Assembly (NCBI GenBank): GCA_014650415.1
Contig: BMUX01000004.1
Location: 310,001-374,000, forward strand
DNA from: Streptomyces spiroverticillatus
GTDB taxonomy: Bacteria > Actinomycetota > Actinomycetes > Streptomycetales > Streptomycetaceae
Direction of reading: 5' to 3'
Length of the DNA stretch: 64,000 nt
Shown here: positions 43,301-52,172 of the stretch, one piece after another
Position numbering within the stretch: the stretch's first letter is position 1
How the letters are laid out: every line of letters starts with the position of its first letter
Notes under the pieces: model-generated
Databases searched by the model: none
What the model was told of the DNA's origin: nothing
The model's input: only the letters and a program-made list of their open reading frames with translations
Translations under genes and position numbers: made by a program

Positions 43301-46300
43301 CTACTGGCCCGTCACCGCGAACCCCTCGAAGAGCGCACTCCCCCGCGCCTCGCCCCCGCCGTTCGCCGCGCTCATTCCGATGCCCACGTCCTGGGGCCCC
43401 TGCGCCGAAGGGACCGTCGCCGTGGCGACCTCCGTCCAGGTCGTGCCGTCGGTGCTGAAGGCGCCGGTGAAGGCGGTCCCCCGGCGGGTCAGGCGCAGGT
43501 GGACGGGGGCGGCGGTGCCGAGTGTCTGCCGGAAGGTGTCGATGGTGCCGTTGCCGTCGGCGTCCCAGGAGAGCACCACCCCGTTGTCCGGGGTCACGGC
43601 CAGCCCCACGAAGCCGGGCGCGACGCGTGCCGCCAGGTCGTTCCGTACGAAGAGGCCGGCCCTGGCCCAGGGGTCGGTACGGTCCTGGGCGGTCACCCGG
43701 GTCGTGACGACCGCGTTCTCCGGCAGCCCGCCCTCGCGGGTGATCGCGCCGAAGTCCGAGATGCCGCCCCACATGTCCGCTCCCCCGCCCGTCACCGCGA
43801 AGCGGTTACCGCGCTGGGCGAAGCGCGCCTCGTTGCGGTCGACCGTGCCGAACTCCGCACCGAGCCCGCCCTCGACGAGCACCTTCGCCGTCTCGGCCGC
43901 GCTGCCCGGCGTGCCCCCGACGCGGTAGGAGGCCAACGCCCGCATGTGCAGAAGGAGTTCGGACGGGTCGCCGTCCACGGTGACCTGCCAGCGGGCGGTG
44001 AAGGTCTCCCCCGGTGCGAGCGCGGGCAGGGTCGTCGGGGTGAGCGGCTGCGTGGCGACCCCGGCAGGTGCGGTGAGTGTGCAGCGCACGTCGGTCGCCG
44101 GGGCGAGGCCGTTGCGGTTGGCGACGGTCAGCGTGAGGGTCAGCGGGGTCGTCCCGCCGAGGGGGCCGCCGCTCGTGGTGAGGGCGGGTACGACGTGGTG
44201 CGGGTCGGCGGCGAGGACGTCCCGCACTCTGCGCGCCAGACGGTACGTGTCCCCCTGCGGCCGGGTGGCGAGGCGGCCCGGTGCCCGGGTCCAGGCGTCC
44301 TCCAGCGTGTACCAGTCGATCGGTTTCGGTGCCCGCTTCTCGGTGAGGGAGGCGGTCAGCTCGTCGAAGTACGCGGCCCAGCGGCGCCGGTAGAGGCCTC
44401 CGGCCAGGCCGCCCCATTCGCGGTTGGCGTAGTCGCGCAGCCCGCCCTGGTCCGCGCCGGAGCGGTGGCCCCACACGGTGAGCAGCGACAGCGCGTCGTA
44501 GGCGAGCCGGTCCGCCTCCGCCCGGTCGGCGCCCCAGCTGCGGGCGTCGGCCTCCCAGCGGCCGAGCAGGTGCGTGGGCCGGGTGGAGACGAGGGCGTCG
44601 AGCAGGTCGATCCGCTCCAGCCAGACCCGGGCGAGCGTACGCAGCCGGGGCAAGTCCCCTTGCTCGTATGCGGACTTGATGCGGGGCAGCAGCACCCGGC
44701 TCTGGTTGGCGAGGACCTGGCGGGCGACGTCCGCGAGGTCGTCGGCGTACGCGGAGGAGCGGCGCAGGGCGGGCGGCACGGCCAGCAGGGCGGGCAGTGC
44801 TCCGGCGAACTCCACATCGTCGTAACGGAGATGATCGGGCGACCAGCTCGCGGCCGTCTTCGCCGTCAGGGCGGGCCGGGCGGCGAACAGGGAGTCGGCG
44901 GGTTCGCTCCAGCTGTCGCGGCGGGTGGTGCCGTAGGCGGTGCGGCGCAGTACGTCCCAGGCGCGGACGGCGTTGCGGTCCCGGCCGCCGTACCGGGAGA
45001 CGGCGTACCCGGCGAACCACTTCTCCAGGTCCAACGGAGCGGCGGACCAGGCCAGTTCGGAGAACAGCTCCAGCGCCGCGGGGTTGTTGTCGGCGCCCTC
45101 GGGCATGAGGGCGATGCCCCGCAGGGCGCTGCCGGGGCGGGTCAGCCAGGAGTGGTAGAGGGCGGCCCAGTCGGGGGTGTTGGCGCCGAGCGCGGTGTGC
45201 CCGCCGAAGTTCCAGATCGAGCCGAAGGCGTACGGGGCGCCGAGCCAGTCCTCCTCACGGTGGTTGATGCTCGCGTACCGGTCGGAGAGCCCGTCCAGGA
45301 CGAGCACCCTGGTGCGGTCGGCGGCGGCCATGAACGCCTTGGACGGGTTGTCCTGCCAGCCGAGGATGGCCCAGACCGCCTGCGGACGGGCGGTGAGCAG
45401 GGCCTGCTGCACGGCCTTGACCGCGTCCGGCACGGGCACGTCGCCGGGCCTGCCGCCCTCGTGCAGGAGGTCCATCTTGTACATGCCGGAGACCCCGAAC
45501 AGCTCACCGTGCACCCGGTAGTACGCGGCGGCCACTCGCCGGAAGTGCTCGCCCCGGGGGTCGAGCCAGTCGGGCCGCCGGAACCCGACCCAGTCGCCCT
45601 GCGGGACGGTGTGCGCACCGGGGTTGCGGTCGGCGAAGCCGGGTGGGACGGTCCCGAAGTAGCCGGGGAAGACCGGCGTCATGCCCAGCTCGCGCAGCCG
45701 CCCGGTAATCCTCTTCGCCAAGTCAACACGCCTGTCGAGGAGTTGCCGGGACACGGGGCCGCCGAACGCGGACATGTTCTGGAGCAGCCACCAGGGCTGG
45801 TGCGCGGGCCCGGGTATCCACTCCCGCAACTCCGTGTCGCTGTAGCCGAATTCCTGGAAGACGCGGTGGTACACGGCGTCGGCCCCGAGACAGACGAGCA
45901 CCTCGTTGTACCCGTGCAGGGCGAGCACGTCGATCTCGCGCTCCCAGTACGCCCAGTCGCGGTAGGCCCCGGTGTACCCGTCGTTGGTGTCGTTGAGGGC
46001 GAACCGGTGCGGCACATTGGCGGCGACGGTCACCGGTTCCGGGACTGCGGGCAGGGTGGCCGGTAGGTTCAACTGCTCGCCCGCCCAGGTGATGTTGGCG
46101 CGGGCGACGTGCTTGAGGTACCAGTACAGGCCGCGCAGCCGCACCGCCGGAGTGCTGCCCTGGATCCGTATCCGCCCCCGGCCCCCGGAGACCCGGAACG
46201 CGTCCTGCCCCTCCGCCGCCAGCGGCTCGAAGCGGAACTGCCGCCAGTGGCGCGGGAGAAGCCGTCTCGCAGCCTCGGCATCGGCCCCGGGCGACCCACC

Positions 46301-46417
46301 GGGACCACCGGAACCACCGGGTACCGGAGCAGCCGCAACCGGCAGCGCGGTCGAAAGGGTCAGCGCGCCCACGGCGGCCGTGGTCGCGGCTGCGGCGAGG
46401 AAGGTGCGACGGTTCAT
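43301..46417 (-). CDS. Exported GH89 alpha-N-acetylglucosaminidase
   Basis: 1,038 residues from ATG 46417 (GGAGG seven bases upstream). A Tat-type signal (MNRRTFLAAAATTAAVGAL) starts the protein. The NAGLU family (GH89) pattern follows: an N-terminal alpha/beta domain, GLYWYLKHVARANITWAGEQL, RDWAYWEREIDVLALHGYNEVL, SAFGGPVSRQLLDRR, and the two catalytic-Glu regions, YKMDLLHEGG and GIALMPEGADNNPAALELFSELAW. The C-terminal 280 residues add an NPCBM-associated/NEW3-like domain (PLTLTLTVANRNGLAPATDV) and a LamG-like domain. GH89 releases terminal alpha-GlcNAc. It is divergent from another glycosidase-like gene, so the two may be coregulated. Confidence 0.9.
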   Translation of the reverse strand: MNRRTFLAAAATTAAVGALTLSTALPVAAAPVPGGSGGPGGSPGADAEAARRLLPRHWRQFRFEPLAAEGQDAFRVSGGRGRIRIQGSTPAVRLRGLYWYLKHVARANITWAGEQLNLPATLPAVPEPVTVAANVPHRFALNDTNDGYTGAYRDWAYWEREIDVLALHGYNEVLVCLGADAVYHRVFQEFGYSDTELREWIPGPAHQPWWLLQNMSAFGGPVSRQLLDRRVDLAKRITGRLRELGMTPVFPGYFGTVPPGFADRNPGAHTVPQGDWVGFRRPDWLDPRGEHFRRVAAAYYRVHGELFGVSGMYKMDLLHEGGRPGDVPVPDAVKAVQQALLTARPQAVWAILGWQDNPSKAFMAAADRTRVLVLDGLSDRYASINHREEDWLGAPYAFGSIWNFGGHTALGANTPDWAALYHSWLTRPGSALRGIALMPEGADNNPAALELFSELAWSAAPLDLEKWFAGYAVSRYGGRDRNAVRAWDVLRRTAYGTTRRDSWSEPADSLFAARPALTAKTAASWSPDHLRYDDVEFAGALPALLAVPPALRRSSAYADDLADVARQVLANQSRVLLPRIKSAYEQGDLPRLRTLARVWLERIDLLDALVSTRPTHLLGRWEADARSWGADRAEADRLAYDALSLLTVWGHRSGADQGGLRDYANREWGGLAGGLYRRRWAAYFDELTASLTEKRAPKPIDWYTLEDAWTRAPGRLATRPQGDTYRLARRVRDVLAADPHHVVPALTTSGGPLGGTTPLTLTLTVANRNGLAPATDVRCTLTAPAGVATQPLTPTTLPALAPGETFTARWQVTVDGDPSELLLHMRALASYRVGGTPGSAAETAKVLVEGGLGAEFGTVDRNEARFAQRGNRFAVTGGGADMWGGISDFGAITREGGLPENAVVTTRVTAQDRTDPWARAGLFVRNDLAARVAPGFVGLAVTPDNGVVLSWDADGNGTIDTFRQTLGTAAPVHLRLTRRGTAFTGAFSTDGTTWTEVATATVPSAQGPQDVGIGMSAANGGGEARGSALFEGFAVTGQ

Positions 46418-46600
46418 GGTTCGTCCTCCGAGGCAGGGTGTGGGGTGCTCAGTCAGGACCGCTACTGCTGCGCCGCAGTGTTGCGCACGGTACGGGTGTG
46501 GCACGAGATGCCGTAACCCCTCCGCCGGCCCCACCCCGGCCGAATCCTCACGGCGAACCGCCACCGCTCTTCGCCGCTGCCGGGGCTTCGCTCCGACGAA

Positions 46601-46619
46601 GGTCTCCGACCCGTAGACC
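46601..46619. promoter_or_regulatory. Inverted repeat GGTCT-N9-AGACC in a divergent promoter region
   Basis: The 287 bases between the GH89 gene and the rightward glycosidase-like gene contain GGTCT and AGACC nine bases apart. Both halves resemble parts of sugar-responsive operators, but the spacing does not fit DasR. This is only a candidate operator. Confidence 0.25.
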
Positions 46620-46704
46620 ATCGACGGATGTCCGCAGCCGCCCGTCCGGGGCCACAGTGCGATCAAGCAGGCAGGTACGGAACCACAACCCCACGGGAGG
46701 CGCC

Positions 46705-47835
46705 ATGCGCAACGACGGACTCAGCCGAGCGGGATTCCTGACCGGTACGGCGTCCGTCGCCCTCGCGGCGATGGCGACGGCCCCGGCCCGGGCCACCCCC
46801 GCACCACCGCTGCGACGCCCCGGCCTCACCCACCACGGCGTCGGCTACGAACTCCACGACGGTGAGCATCCCGAGACCGGCTGGCACGCCGGCCGTATGC
46901 GCCGTGACCTGCGGGCCATCGCCGACGAGCTGCACGCGAGCTGCGTCTCCGTGTTCGGCACGGGCGTCGACCGCTTCGCCGCCACCGCGTCCGAGGCCGC
47001 CGAGCGCGGCCTGCACCTGTGGCTCCAGCCCCGTCTGGCCGACGCCCCGCACACCGACATCCTCGACCATCTCGCCGAGACCGGCCGCGTCGCGGAGCGC
47101 CTGCGCCGCCAGGGCGCGCGCGTGGAACTCAGCGTGGGCTGCGAGTTCGTCCTCTTCGTCCCCGGCATCGTGCCGGGGACGAACGCCGTCGAGCGGATCG
47201 AGAACCTCACCAAGGGCACCTACGACCCGGCCCACCTGGTGCGCGCGCTGCGGGAGTTCATCGCCCGCGCCGCGAAGACCGGACGGTCCGTCTTCCGGGG
47301 CCCGCTGACGTACGGAGCGGCCCACGGCGACGACGTCGACTGGCGGCTCTTCGACGTGATCAGCGTCAACTACTACGGCTACCACCGCCGACGCAGCGGA
47401 TACGCAAGTGACTTGACGCCGTATCAGAAGTGGGGGAAGCCCGTCGCGATCACGGAGTTCGGCTGCTGCACCTTCAAGGGCGCCCCCGAGAAGGGCGGGA
47501 TGGGCTGGGCCTCCGTCGACTACACCAAGGACCCGCCGGAGATCGTCGGCGGCCTGGTCCGCAGCGAGCGCACGCAGGCCGCGTACCTCACCGACGTCCT
47601 CGACGTCTTCGAGTCACTGAACCTGTACGCCGCGCAGGCCTACCAGTTCGTCGTCCCCGACGCCCCGCACCGCCCGTACGACCCGAAGCACGACCTGGAC
47701 CTGGCGTCGTACGGTCTCGTCAAACCGCTCTGGAAGGAGCTGGACCGGCCGACGGCGTCCTGGCACTGGGAGCGGAAGGAGTCCTTCCACGCTTTGGCCC
47801 GGCACTACGGCCGGGCCAAGGAGCGCAAGGTCTAG
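46705..47835 (+). CDS. Secreted TIM-barrel glycosidase-like protein
   Basis: 376 residues from ATG 46705 (GGGAGG four bases upstream). A signal peptide is present (LSRAGFLTGTASVALAAMA, cleavage near ARA); with one Arg it is a poor Tat signal. The body reads like a GH TIM barrel: GVGYELHDG, LHASCVSVFGTGVDRFAATA, RGLHLWLQPRL, ELSVGCEFVLFVPG (possible acid/base Glu), DVISVNYYGYHRRR, KPVAITEFGCCTFKGAP (possible nucleophile Glu in the ITEFG motif) and LYAAQAYQF. The family is not certain and the substrate is unknown. Its stop and the hemE stop share the palindrome CTAG. Confidence 0.75.
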   Translation: MRNDGLSRAGFLTGTASVALAAMATAPARATPAPPLRRPGLTHHGVGYELHDGEHPETGWHAGRMRRDLRAIADELHASCVSVFGTGVDRFAATASEAAERGLHLWLQPRLADAPHTDILDHLAETGRVAERLRRQGARVELSVGCEFVLFVPGIVPGTNAVERIENLTKGTYDPAHLVRALREFIARAAKTGRSVFRGPLTYGAAHGDDVDWRLFDVISVNYYGYHRRRSGYASDLTPYQKWGKPVAITEFGCCTFKGAPEKGGMGWASVDYTKDPPEIVGGLVRSERTQAAYLTDVLDVFESLNLYAAQAYQFVVPDAPHRPYDPKHDLDLASYGLVKPLWKELDRPTASWHWERKESFHALARHYGRAKERKV

Positions 47836-48899
47836 CGCGCGGTCCGCGTGTGGACGTACTCGACGAGCCGGGACAGCGCGTCCGGGTCCATCGACGGCAG
47901 GACGCCGTGTCCGAGGTTGAAGACGTGGCCCTCCAGGCCCTTCGCGGCCTCCAGGACCTCGTCGGTCTTCGCCATCACGGCCTCGGGGCCCGCGAAGAGG
48001 ACGGCCGGGTCCAGGTTGCCCTGGAGCGCCTTGCCAGGGCCGACCCGGCGGGCGGCCTCGTCCAGCGGGACCCGCCAGTCGACGCCGACGACGTCCGCAC
48101 CGGCCTGGCCCATGAGGCCGAGCAGCTCGCCCGTGCCCACACCGAAGTGGATGCGCGGGACCTCGTACGAGGCGACCGCGTCGAAGACCTTGGCCGAGGC
48201 CGGCATCACGGACTTCACGTAGTCGGCCGGGGAGAGCGCGCCCACCCACGAGTCGAAGAGCTGGACGGCGGAGGCGCCGGCCTCGATCTGGACCTTGAGG
48301 AAGTCGCCGGTGATGTGCGCGAGGCGGTCCACGAGGTCGGCCCAGAGCTGAGGGTCGCCGTACATCATGGCCTTGGTGTTCTCGTGGTTGCGGGACGGGC
48401 CGCCCTCCACGAGGTAGCTGGCGAGCGTGAAGGGCGCGCCCGCGAAGCCGATGAGCGGGGTCTCGCCCAGCTCCTCCACCAGCATGCCGACGGCCTCGGT
48501 GACGTACCAGACGTCCTCGGGGGTCAGGTCGCGCAGGCGGTCCAGGTCGGCGCGGGTGCGGATCGGGTCGGCGACGACGGGGCCGACGCCGGGCTTGATG
48601 TCGAGGTCGATGCCGATGGCCTTCAGCGGGACGACGATGTCGCTGAAGTAGATCGCCGCGTCGACCTTGTGGCGGCGCACGGGCTGGAGGGTGATCTCCT
48701 TGACCAGCTCCGGCATCATGCACGAGTCGAGCATCGGGATGCCCTCGCGCACCTTGAGGTACTCGGGCAGCGAGCGCCCCGCCTGCCGCATGAACCACAC
48801 CGGGGTGTGCGGCACCTCTTCGCGCCTGCACGCCTTCAGGAAGGCCGAGTCGTACGTCTTGCTCTGCGGGCGGCCCGTGGGGGCTTCGTTGGCACTCAC
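47832..48899 (-). CDS. hemE: Uroporphyrinogen decarboxylase HemE
   Basis: 355 residues from GTG 48899 (MSANEAPTGRPQ). HemE turns uroporphyrinogen III into coproporphyrinogen III in the cytoplasm, the step before HemG. Motifs: TPVWFMRQAGRSLPEY (substrate-binding Arg residues and the RQAGR signature), IYFSDIVVPLKAIGID, GFAGAPFTLASYLVEGG, AVQLFDSWVGALSP, and GNLDPAVLFAG with FNLGHGVLPSMDPD at the end. The gene is 9 kb from hemG-hemQ but on the same strand. It is divergent from the DUF3000 gene, 91 bases apart. Confidence 0.96.
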   Translation of the reverse strand: MSANEAPTGRPQSKTYDSAFLKACRREEVPHTPVWFMRQAGRSLPEYLKVREGIPMLDSCMMPELVKEITLQPVRRHKVDAAIYFSDIVVPLKAIGIDLDIKPGVGPVVADPIRTRADLDRLRDLTPEDVWYVTEAVGMLVEELGETPLIGFAGAPFTLASYLVEGGPSRNHENTKAMMYGDPQLWADLVDRLAHITGDFLKVQIEAGASAVQLFDSWVGALSPADYVKSVMPASAKVFDAVASYEVPRIHFGVGTGELLGLMGQAGADVVGVDWRVPLDEAARRVGPGKALQGNLDPAVLFAGPEAVMAKTDEVLEAAKGLEGHVFNLGHGVLPSMDPDALSRLVEYVHTRTAR

Positions 48900-48990
48900 G
48901 TACCAAATCTTCGCACGCGCGCGGAAGCACTCGCCCCGGGCCGGGTGTCTCTCCCGCCGTAGGGGCCCCCTTCCGCCTACCCTTCCCCGC

Positions 48991-49686
48991 ATGGCTCCGG
49001 CTCAGGGACGATTTTCAGATGACGCGCACGGTCACTCGCATGGCAGCAGCAACAGGGACGGCATGGAGGAGAACGCCGCCCCGCTCCCCTTTCGCCAGGC
49101 GGTAGACGCGCTGCGTGCCGCCCGGCTGCGCCCCGAGGTGGAGATCGACCCGACGAAGCCCCCCAAGCGGCTCGCTCCTTATGCGTACGCGCTGGAGGCG
49201 GCGGTCGTGGAGGAGGACGAGGACCTGGCCGACGGCCGCCTCGTCCTCCTGCACGACCCGGCCGGACACGACGCCTGGCAGGGCACCTTCCGCCTGGTGA
49301 CGCTCCTGCGGGCCGAGCTGGAGCCGGAGATGGCCGCCGACCCGCTCCTCCCGGAGGTCTGCTGGTCCTGGCTGACGGGCGCGATGGACGCGCGCGGTCT
49401 GTCGTACGGGGAGGCCAGCGGGACGGTGACCCGGGCCGGCTCTCACTACTTCGGGGGCCTCGCGGACCGCAGGCCCGCCACCCAGATCGAGATCCGGGCC
49501 TCCTGGACCCCGCGCGAGGGCCTGGGCGGAGTGCCGGACACGGCGTCCTATCTGGCGGCCTGGTGCGACCTGCTGTGCCAGGTCGCGGGCCTGCCGCCCG
49601 CACCGGTGCACGGCCCCGAGACCGGCGTCCAGAGCCTGCCGGGCGTGGTGTCACTCCCCCAACGACGCGGCCCGCAACACCCCTGA
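48991..49686 (+). CDS. DUF3000 protein
   Basis: 231 residues from ATG 48991; TACCCT lies 7-13 bases upstream and there is no ribosome site, so the gene is probably leaderless. A short His/Gly/Ser-rich N-terminus is followed by the DUF3000 domain: FRQAVDALRAARLRPEVEIDPTKPPKRLAPYAYALEA, GRLVLLHDPAGHDAWQGTFRLVTLLRAELEPEMA, EVCWSWLTGAMDARG and TASYLAAWCDLLCQVAGLPP. The family is restricted to actinobacteria and has no known function. Its position beside hemE and before a response regulator and RNase D is, as I recall, conserved in Streptomyces. Confidence 0.9.
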   Translation: MAPAQGRFSDDAHGHSHGSSNRDGMEENAAPLPFRQAVDALRAARLRPEVEIDPTKPPKRLAPYAYALEAAVVEEDEDLADGRLVLLHDPAGHDAWQGTFRLVTLLRAELEPEMAADPLLPEVCWSWLTGAMDARGLSYGEASGTVTRAGSHYFGGLADRRPATQIEIRASWTPREGLGGVPDTASYLAAWCDLLCQVAGLPPAPVHGPETGVQSLPGVVSLPQRRGPQHP

Positions 49687-49701
49687 CCTGCGGTGATGAA
49701 G

Positions 49702-49743
49702 CGTCAGCGGGCCCACGGAGTCCTCCACGGGGGCCCGCTGACG
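49702..49743 (+). terminator. Hairpin terminator after the DUF3000 gene
   Basis: A 13-bp stem (CGTCAGCGGGCCC and complement) encloses a 16-base region that can form a smaller stem, 15 bases after the stop codon. Confidence 0.75.
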
Positions 49744-49940
49744 GGGTGTCGGGAGGTCGCCCCCACCGGGGACCTTCTCGATCGTCCATCCGAATTGCCC
49801 GAAATGTTACTCATCAATTCGTGATCTTTCTCTAAAGCCGGGCGGGGTTGCTGCCGAAGGAGTCATTGACCCTTCCAGCACGGTTCGCCCCGGCTTGACC
49901 CCCATCAGCCGGTGCCATCCGCCACTCCCCCGGAGGCCTG

Positions 49941-50606
49941 GTGTCCGTTCTCCTTGAGCAGCCCGCAAGCATTGGCGCCTACCGGCCGAACAAGCCGACC
50001 GCCATGGTCGTCGTGGCCGATCCGCGCGTACGCTCCACCGTCACCCGCCACCTGTGGGCCCTCGGAGTACGTGACGTCATCGAGGCGTCCTCCATCGCCG
50101 AGGCCCGGCCCCGCGTCGGTCACCCCCGCGACATCTGCGTCGCCGACGTCCACCTGCCCGACGGCTCGGGACTCACCCTGCTGTCCGAGACCCGCGCCGC
50201 GGGCTGGCCCAACGGGCTCGCCCTGTCCGCCGCCGACGACATCGGCGCCGTTCGCAACGCCCTCGCGGGCGGTGTGAAGGGCTACGTCGTCACCGGCACC
50301 CGCAACAACATCGGCCAGCACCCCGGCCGCCCCGGCGCCGCCCCCATCGGTGCCGCCGCCGCCCGGATGCACCGCCGTCCCCCGGGCACCCCGAGCCACC
50401 CGGGCGGCTACCGGGAACTCTCCGGCCGTGAGGTCGAAGTACTGAGACTCGTCGCGGAGGGCCAGTCCAACAAGGCCATCGGCGTCTCGATGGGCCTGTC
50501 CGCCCTCACCGTCAAGAGCCACCTGGCGCGCATCGCCCGCAAGCTGGGCACGGGCGACCGGGCGGGCATGGTGGCGGTGGCCCTCCGCACCGGCATCATC
50601 CACTAG
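49941..50606 (+). CDS. LuxR-family response regulator
   Basis: 221 residues from GTG 49941, with GGAGG four bases upstream. The receiver-like domain starts at MVVVADPRVRSTVTRHLWALG; the phospho-acceptor Asp would be in CVADVHLPDGSG and the conserved Lys in GGVKGYVV, but the usual acidic pair at the N-terminus is reduced to a single Asp, so phosphorylation is uncertain. The C-terminal GerE/LuxR helix-turn-helix is LSGREVEVLRLVAEGQSNKAIGVSMGLSALTVKSHL. A Pro/His/Gly-rich linker joins the two. No histidine kinase is adjacent. Target genes are unknown. Confidence 0.88.
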   Translation: MSVLLEQPASIGAYRPNKPTAMVVVADPRVRSTVTRHLWALGVRDVIEASSIAEARPRVGHPRDICVADVHLPDGSGLTLLSETRAAGWPNGLALSAADDIGAVRNALAGGVKGYVVTGTRNNIGQHPGRPGAAPIGAAAARMHRRPPGTPSHPGGYRELSGREVEVLRLVAEGQSNKAIGVSMGLSALTVKSHLARIARKLGTGDRAGMVAVALRTGIIH

Positions 50607-50684
50607 TCCCTTTCGCGGTACGGCTTCTCTCGCCGGGTGAACCTCCAGGCACCCGGCGGGCCCGGGCCCTGTGTCCTCCAGGCA

Positions 50685-50724
50685 CGAGAACCCGGCGGCG
50701 GAACGTTCCGCCGCCGGGTTCTCG
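50685..50724 (+). terminator. 40-base perfect palindrome, strong terminator
   Basis: CGAGAACCCGGCGGCGGAAC is followed directly by its reverse complement, giving a very stable hairpin between the response regulator and RNase D genes. Confidence 0.85.
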
Positions 50725-50801
50725 CCCGTCCCCGGGCTCCCTCCGCGCACTCCCGTACGCTCCGGCGTCGTGCCGCTGTCATACCCCTATACCCTTGACA
50801 G

Positions 50802-52091
50802 GTGACCGACGCCCAAGAGACCGCAGCAGAAGCAGACCTGCGAACCACCGGGGGCGGCCCCCCGGACGACGTCGAACCGGCGCCGATCCCGCTGCTGGAG
50901 CCACGCGAGGGCATTCCGCCCGTCGTGGCGACGCAGGAGGCCCTCGACGAAGTGATCGCGGCATTCGCCGCCGGAACCGGCCCCGTGGCCGTCGACGCCG
51001 AGCGCGCGTCCGGCTACCGGTACGGACAGAAGGCCTACCTCGTGCAGCTGCGCCGCGAGGGCGCGGGCAGTGCGCTGATCGACCCGGTCGGCTGCCCCGA
51101 CCTCTCGGGCCTCGGCGAGGTCATCGCCGACGCCGAGTGGGTGCTGCACGCGGCCACCCAGGACCTCCCCTGCCTGCGCGAAATAGGCATGATCCCCACC
51201 CGGATCTTCGACACGGAGCTGGCCGGCCGCCTCGCGGGCATCCCGCGCGTGGGCCTCGGCGCGATCGTCGAGAACCTCCTGGGCTACGCCCTGGAGAAGG
51301 GCCACTCCGCCGTGGACTGGTCCACCCGCCCGCTCCCCGAACCGTGGCTGCGCTACGCCGCACTCGACGTGGAACTCCTCGTCGACCTGCGCGACGCCCT
51401 GGAGAAGGAGCTGGACCGCCAAGGCAAGCTGGACTGGGCGCTCCAGGAGTTCCGCGCCATCGCCGAGGCCCCGCCCGCGCCGCCGCGCAAGGACCCGTGG
51501 CGGCGTACGTCCGGGATGCACAAGGTGCGCGGCCGTCGCCGTCTCGCGGTCGTACGGGAACTCTGGAACACCCGCGACAAGATCGCGCAGCGCCGTGACG
51601 TCTCCCCGGGCAAGGTCCTGAGCGACGCCGCGATCGTCGAGGCCTCCCTCGCGGTCCCGCTGAACGCGAACGCGCTCGCGGCCCTCCCCGGCTTCGGCCA
51701 CCGCATGGGCCGCCGCCAGCTCGAACAGTGGCAGGCGGCGATCGACCGGGCCAAGGCCCTTCCCGACATCGAGCTCCCCCAGCCCGGCCAGGCGGTCGCG
51801 GGCCCTCCTCCGCCGCGCTCCTGGGCCGACAAGGACCCGGTCGCGGCGGCCCGCCTGTCCGCCGCGCGGGCGGCGGTCTCGGCGCAGGCCGAGGAGATCA
51901 ACATGCCGCAGGAGAACCTGATCACGCCGGACACGGTGCGCCGGGTGTGCTGGGAGCCGCCGAAGCCGGCGACACCGGAGAAGGTGGCGGAAGCCCTGGC
52001 CTCCCACGGCGCCCGCCAGTGGCAGATCGAGCTGGTCACCCCGCTGCTGGTGGAGGCGCTGGCGGCCAGGCCCGCCCCGGCGGCGGAGTGA
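50802..52091 (+). CDS. rnd: Ribonuclease D (DEDD exonuclease with HRDC domain)
   Basis: 429 residues from GTG 50802. TATACC lies about 9 bases upstream, so it may be leaderless. The 3'-5' exonuclease DEDDy residues are in VAVDAERASGYRYG (Asp and Glu), LHAATQDLPCLREIG (Asp) and RYAALDVELLVDL (Tyr and Asp). NLLGYALEKGHSAVDWSTRPLPE is a typical RNase D stretch. An HRDC domain follows (VVRELWNTRDKIAQRRDVSPGKVLSDAAIV). A long acidic N-terminal lead and a C-terminal winged region complete it. The expected role is trimming of structured RNA such as tRNA precursors. Confidence 0.93.
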   Translation: MTDAQETAAEADLRTTGGGPPDDVEPAPIPLLEPREGIPPVVATQEALDEVIAAFAAGTGPVAVDAERASGYRYGQKAYLVQLRREGAGSALIDPVGCPDLSGLGEVIADAEWVLHAATQDLPCLREIGMIPTRIFDTELAGRLAGIPRVGLGAIVENLLGYALEKGHSAVDWSTRPLPEPWLRYAALDVELLVDLRDALEKELDRQGKLDWALQEFRAIAEAPPAPPRKDPWRRTSGMHKVRGRRRLAVVRELWNTRDKIAQRRDVSPGKVLSDAAIVEASLAVPLNANALAALPGFGHRMGRRQLEQWQAAIDRAKALPDIELPQPGQAVAGPPPPRSWADKDPVAAARLSAARAAVSAQAEEINMPQENLITPDTVRRVCWEPPKPATPEKVAEALASHGARQWQIELVTPLLVEALAARPAPAAE

Positions 52092-52123
52092 GCCCGCGCC
52101 GCTCCCGGCGGCGCTACGCGTGA

Positions 52124-52158
52124 GTGAGGCCCCCGGTCACTGCGACCGGGGGCCTCAC
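52124..52158. terminator. Bidirectional hairpin terminator
   Basis: A perfect 15-bp stem (GTGAGGCCCCCGGTC and complement) with an ACTGC loop lies between convergent rnd and ABC permease genes. Confidence 0.85.
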
Positions 52159-52172
52159 GCGTACCCCAGGAA

